Source of the DNA: Phoronis australis
Taxonomy: Eukaryota > Phoronida > Phoronidae
Reading direction: 5' to 3'
DNA: 64,000 bases
NCBI GenBank assembly: GCA_002633005.1
Contig: NMRA01000191.1
Location: 396,077 to 460,076 of the forward strand
Shown: in pieces, positions 63,601 to 64,000 of the stretch
Layout: each line of letters begins with the position of its first letter
Numbering within the stretch: the first letter of the stretch is position 1
Translations under genes and position numbers: made by a program
Notes under the pieces: model-generated
Told to the model about the DNA's origin: nothing
The model's database searches: none
What the model saw: the letters and a program-made list of their open reading frames with translations, nothing else

Positions 63601-64000
63601 GACCTATAAATTACCATGCAACTGGCGTGTCGGTTTCACTAGATGAGTAATTGATTGCGCACTGTAGCAGTCACACTGAGGGAAGAGAACTACTTTATGT
63701 GCACATTTTAGTCCCTGATATGAGTAAGATAATAGCCTTATGTAGCAAATGTTAGAATAGGTTCTTTTAAAATTCTTTGACAATACAGAATGTAACATTA
63801 ATTCTCTGCCTCTTCACAACTGTGAAAATACCTCTTGGTTTTTCTCATCTCAATTTCCAATGATTGGCTATTTGGTTTCTAAACTTGCACCTTTGTCATT
63901 ACAGAGAGGCAGAAGCAGAATTCGTCAAGGACAGGGACGAATCAGTGCCAGGGCAGGACTGGGAACGCATTGCTCGCCTGTGTGAATTCAACCCAAAAAA
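54645..64000 (+). CDS. CLTA/CLTB: Clathrin light chain, 5' part (3' end beyond window)
   Basis: Light chain bound to the hub and proximal leg of clathrin heavy chain; regulates coat assembly and links coats to actin through Hip1-family proteins. Exons: 54645-54798, 55344-55372, 56294-56347, 57293-57376, 60370-60447, 60885-61011, 61702-61813, optional 62768-62779, and 63905 to the window end. All use AG/GT and join in frame. Exon 1 starts MADLLGDDQ and carries DPAADFLAREQSELAALGDD, matching the vertebrate DPAAAFLAQQESEIAGI region. Exon 6 has NGPSDAYSAISSVDRERQEP, the start of the heavy-chain-binding helix. Exon 7 has EWQVTARQELQDWYKHQNEQ. The last exon has DWERIARLCEFNPK, matching WERVARLCDFNPK. 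The ATG has A at -3 and G at +4. Vertebrates have two paralogues, so the symbol is generic. About 240 residues are visible; roughly 30 should remain. Confidence 0.95.
54799..57292 (+). other. CLTA/CLTB: Clathrin light chain introns 1-3
   Basis: Introns flanking the 29-nt exon 2 (DDGFDPMAQQ) and the 54-nt exon 3 (FQSDGLVDDFGGTPTNDF). No other gene recognised. Exon 3 has a possible alternative acceptor six bases downstream (TTTCAG), which would drop two residues. Confidence 0.6.
58633..59128. other. Assembly gap (496 Ns)
   Basis: Unresolved sequence in clathrin light chain intron 4. The true length is unknown. ORFs reported across it are artefacts. Confidence 0.99.
59260..59425 (+). repeat. 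166-bp dispersed repeat, copy 2
   Basis: Same length and orientation as 28344-28509, with about four substitutions. Lies 131 bases after the assembly gap. Confidence 0.9.
59616..59673. repeat. Perfect 15-bp inverted repeat hairpin
   Basis: CATTTTGAGAACCAG at 59616-59630 and its exact complement CTGGTTCTCAAAATG at 59659-59673 enclose a 28-base loop. The motif AGAACCAGCC recurs just downstream. Probably a transposon end or fold-back remnant. Confidence 0.6.
61012..61701 (+). other. CLTA/CLTB: Clathrin light chain intron 6
   Basis: Begins GTAAGT; 26 bases later the second palindromic repeat starts. No other feature recognised. Confidence 0.6.
61038..61105. repeat. 68-bp palindromic repeat, copy 2
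   Basis: CATGGGCGGCGCATCACAGG at the left and TTTGCCCCCCATG at the right, with CACTTTTTCAGTGCT inside, matching the copy at 38544-38614. It sits just inside clathrin light chain intron 6. Confidence 0.65.
61814..63904 (+). other. CLTA/CLTB: Clathrin light chain intron 7 (contains microexon)
   Basis: The two-kilobase intron at the position where vertebrate light chains carry neuronal exons. Apart from the 12-nt candidate exon, no further coding segment was recognised. Confidence 0.6.
62768..62779 (+). CDS. CLTA/CLTB: Candidate 12-nt alternative microexon of clathrin light chain
   Basis: GATTGCCAACAA is preceded by a pyrimidine tract and acceptor (TTTCTTTTGCCACGCTTATAG) and followed by the perfect donor GTGAGT. 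Phase 2 enters from exon 7 (AG|G, Arg) and phase 2 leaves (AA|A, Lys). Inclusion changes NR-EAEAEF to NR-IANK-EAEAEF, and skipping is also in frame. The position equals that of the neuronal inserts in vertebrate clathrin light chains. A TGC motif lies in the tract shortly before the AG, as in microexons controlled by the neural SRRM4/nSR100 factor. Confidence 0.6.

Overview
This is animal (metazoan) nuclear DNA. Every recognisable protein is split into GT-AG exons with introns of a few hundred to several thousand bases. There are dispersed fold-back repeats, a nuclear tRNA gene and an assembly gap of Ns. The gene set (Mask/ANKHD1 family, eIF4E-binding protein, clathrin light chain) and the repeat-rich introns suggest a bilaterian, most likely a marine invertebrate such as a lophotrochozoan or an invertebrate deuterostome. 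I cannot fix the phylum from the sequence.

Layout. 1-3.9 kb: A+T-rich, no gene recognised. About 3.95-38.3 kb, minus strand: one large gene encoding the Mask/ANKHD1/ANKRD17 protein. I assembled 29 coding exons (7,710 nt including the stop, 2,569 residues) by checking splice sites and codon phase at every junction. It has two ankyrin-repeat arrays, a glutamine-rich coiled-coil linker, a KH domain and a proline/serine-rich tail. 38.3-40.5 kb: divergent intergenic region with a tRNA-Thr(TGT) gene. 40.5-49.1 kb, plus strand: a complete three-exon eIF4E-binding protein (120 residues) followed by a long 3' UTR with a minisatellite. 51.8-54.6 kb: apparently empty. 54.6 kb to the window edge, plus strand: clathrin light chain, 5' part complete, 3' end beyond the window.

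The most interesting points are these. (i) Mask and 4E-BP are direct neighbours, as in vertebrates, where ANKHD1 and EIF4EBP3 are adjacent and form a read-through transcript, but here they are head-to-head. (ii) A candidate internal promoter and alternative first exon lies in Mask intron 19 and would give a KH-containing isoform without ankyrin repeats. (iii) A 12-nt in-frame microexon in clathrin light chain sits at the position of the vertebrate neuronal insert. (iv) A duplicated acidic-region exon occurs in the same gene, with the assembly gap between the copies. (v) There are several families of fold-back/TIR elements, including a 1.39-kb element with an 11-bp TIR and 5-bp target duplication, a 1.05-kb long inverted repeat, and a 166-bp repeat present twice with about four differences.

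Functional theme: Mask is a scaffold linked to Hippo/Yorkie and receptor-kinase signalling, and 4E-BP is the mTORC1-controlled translation brake. The two are linked physically. Clathrin light chain is a separate endocytic gene.
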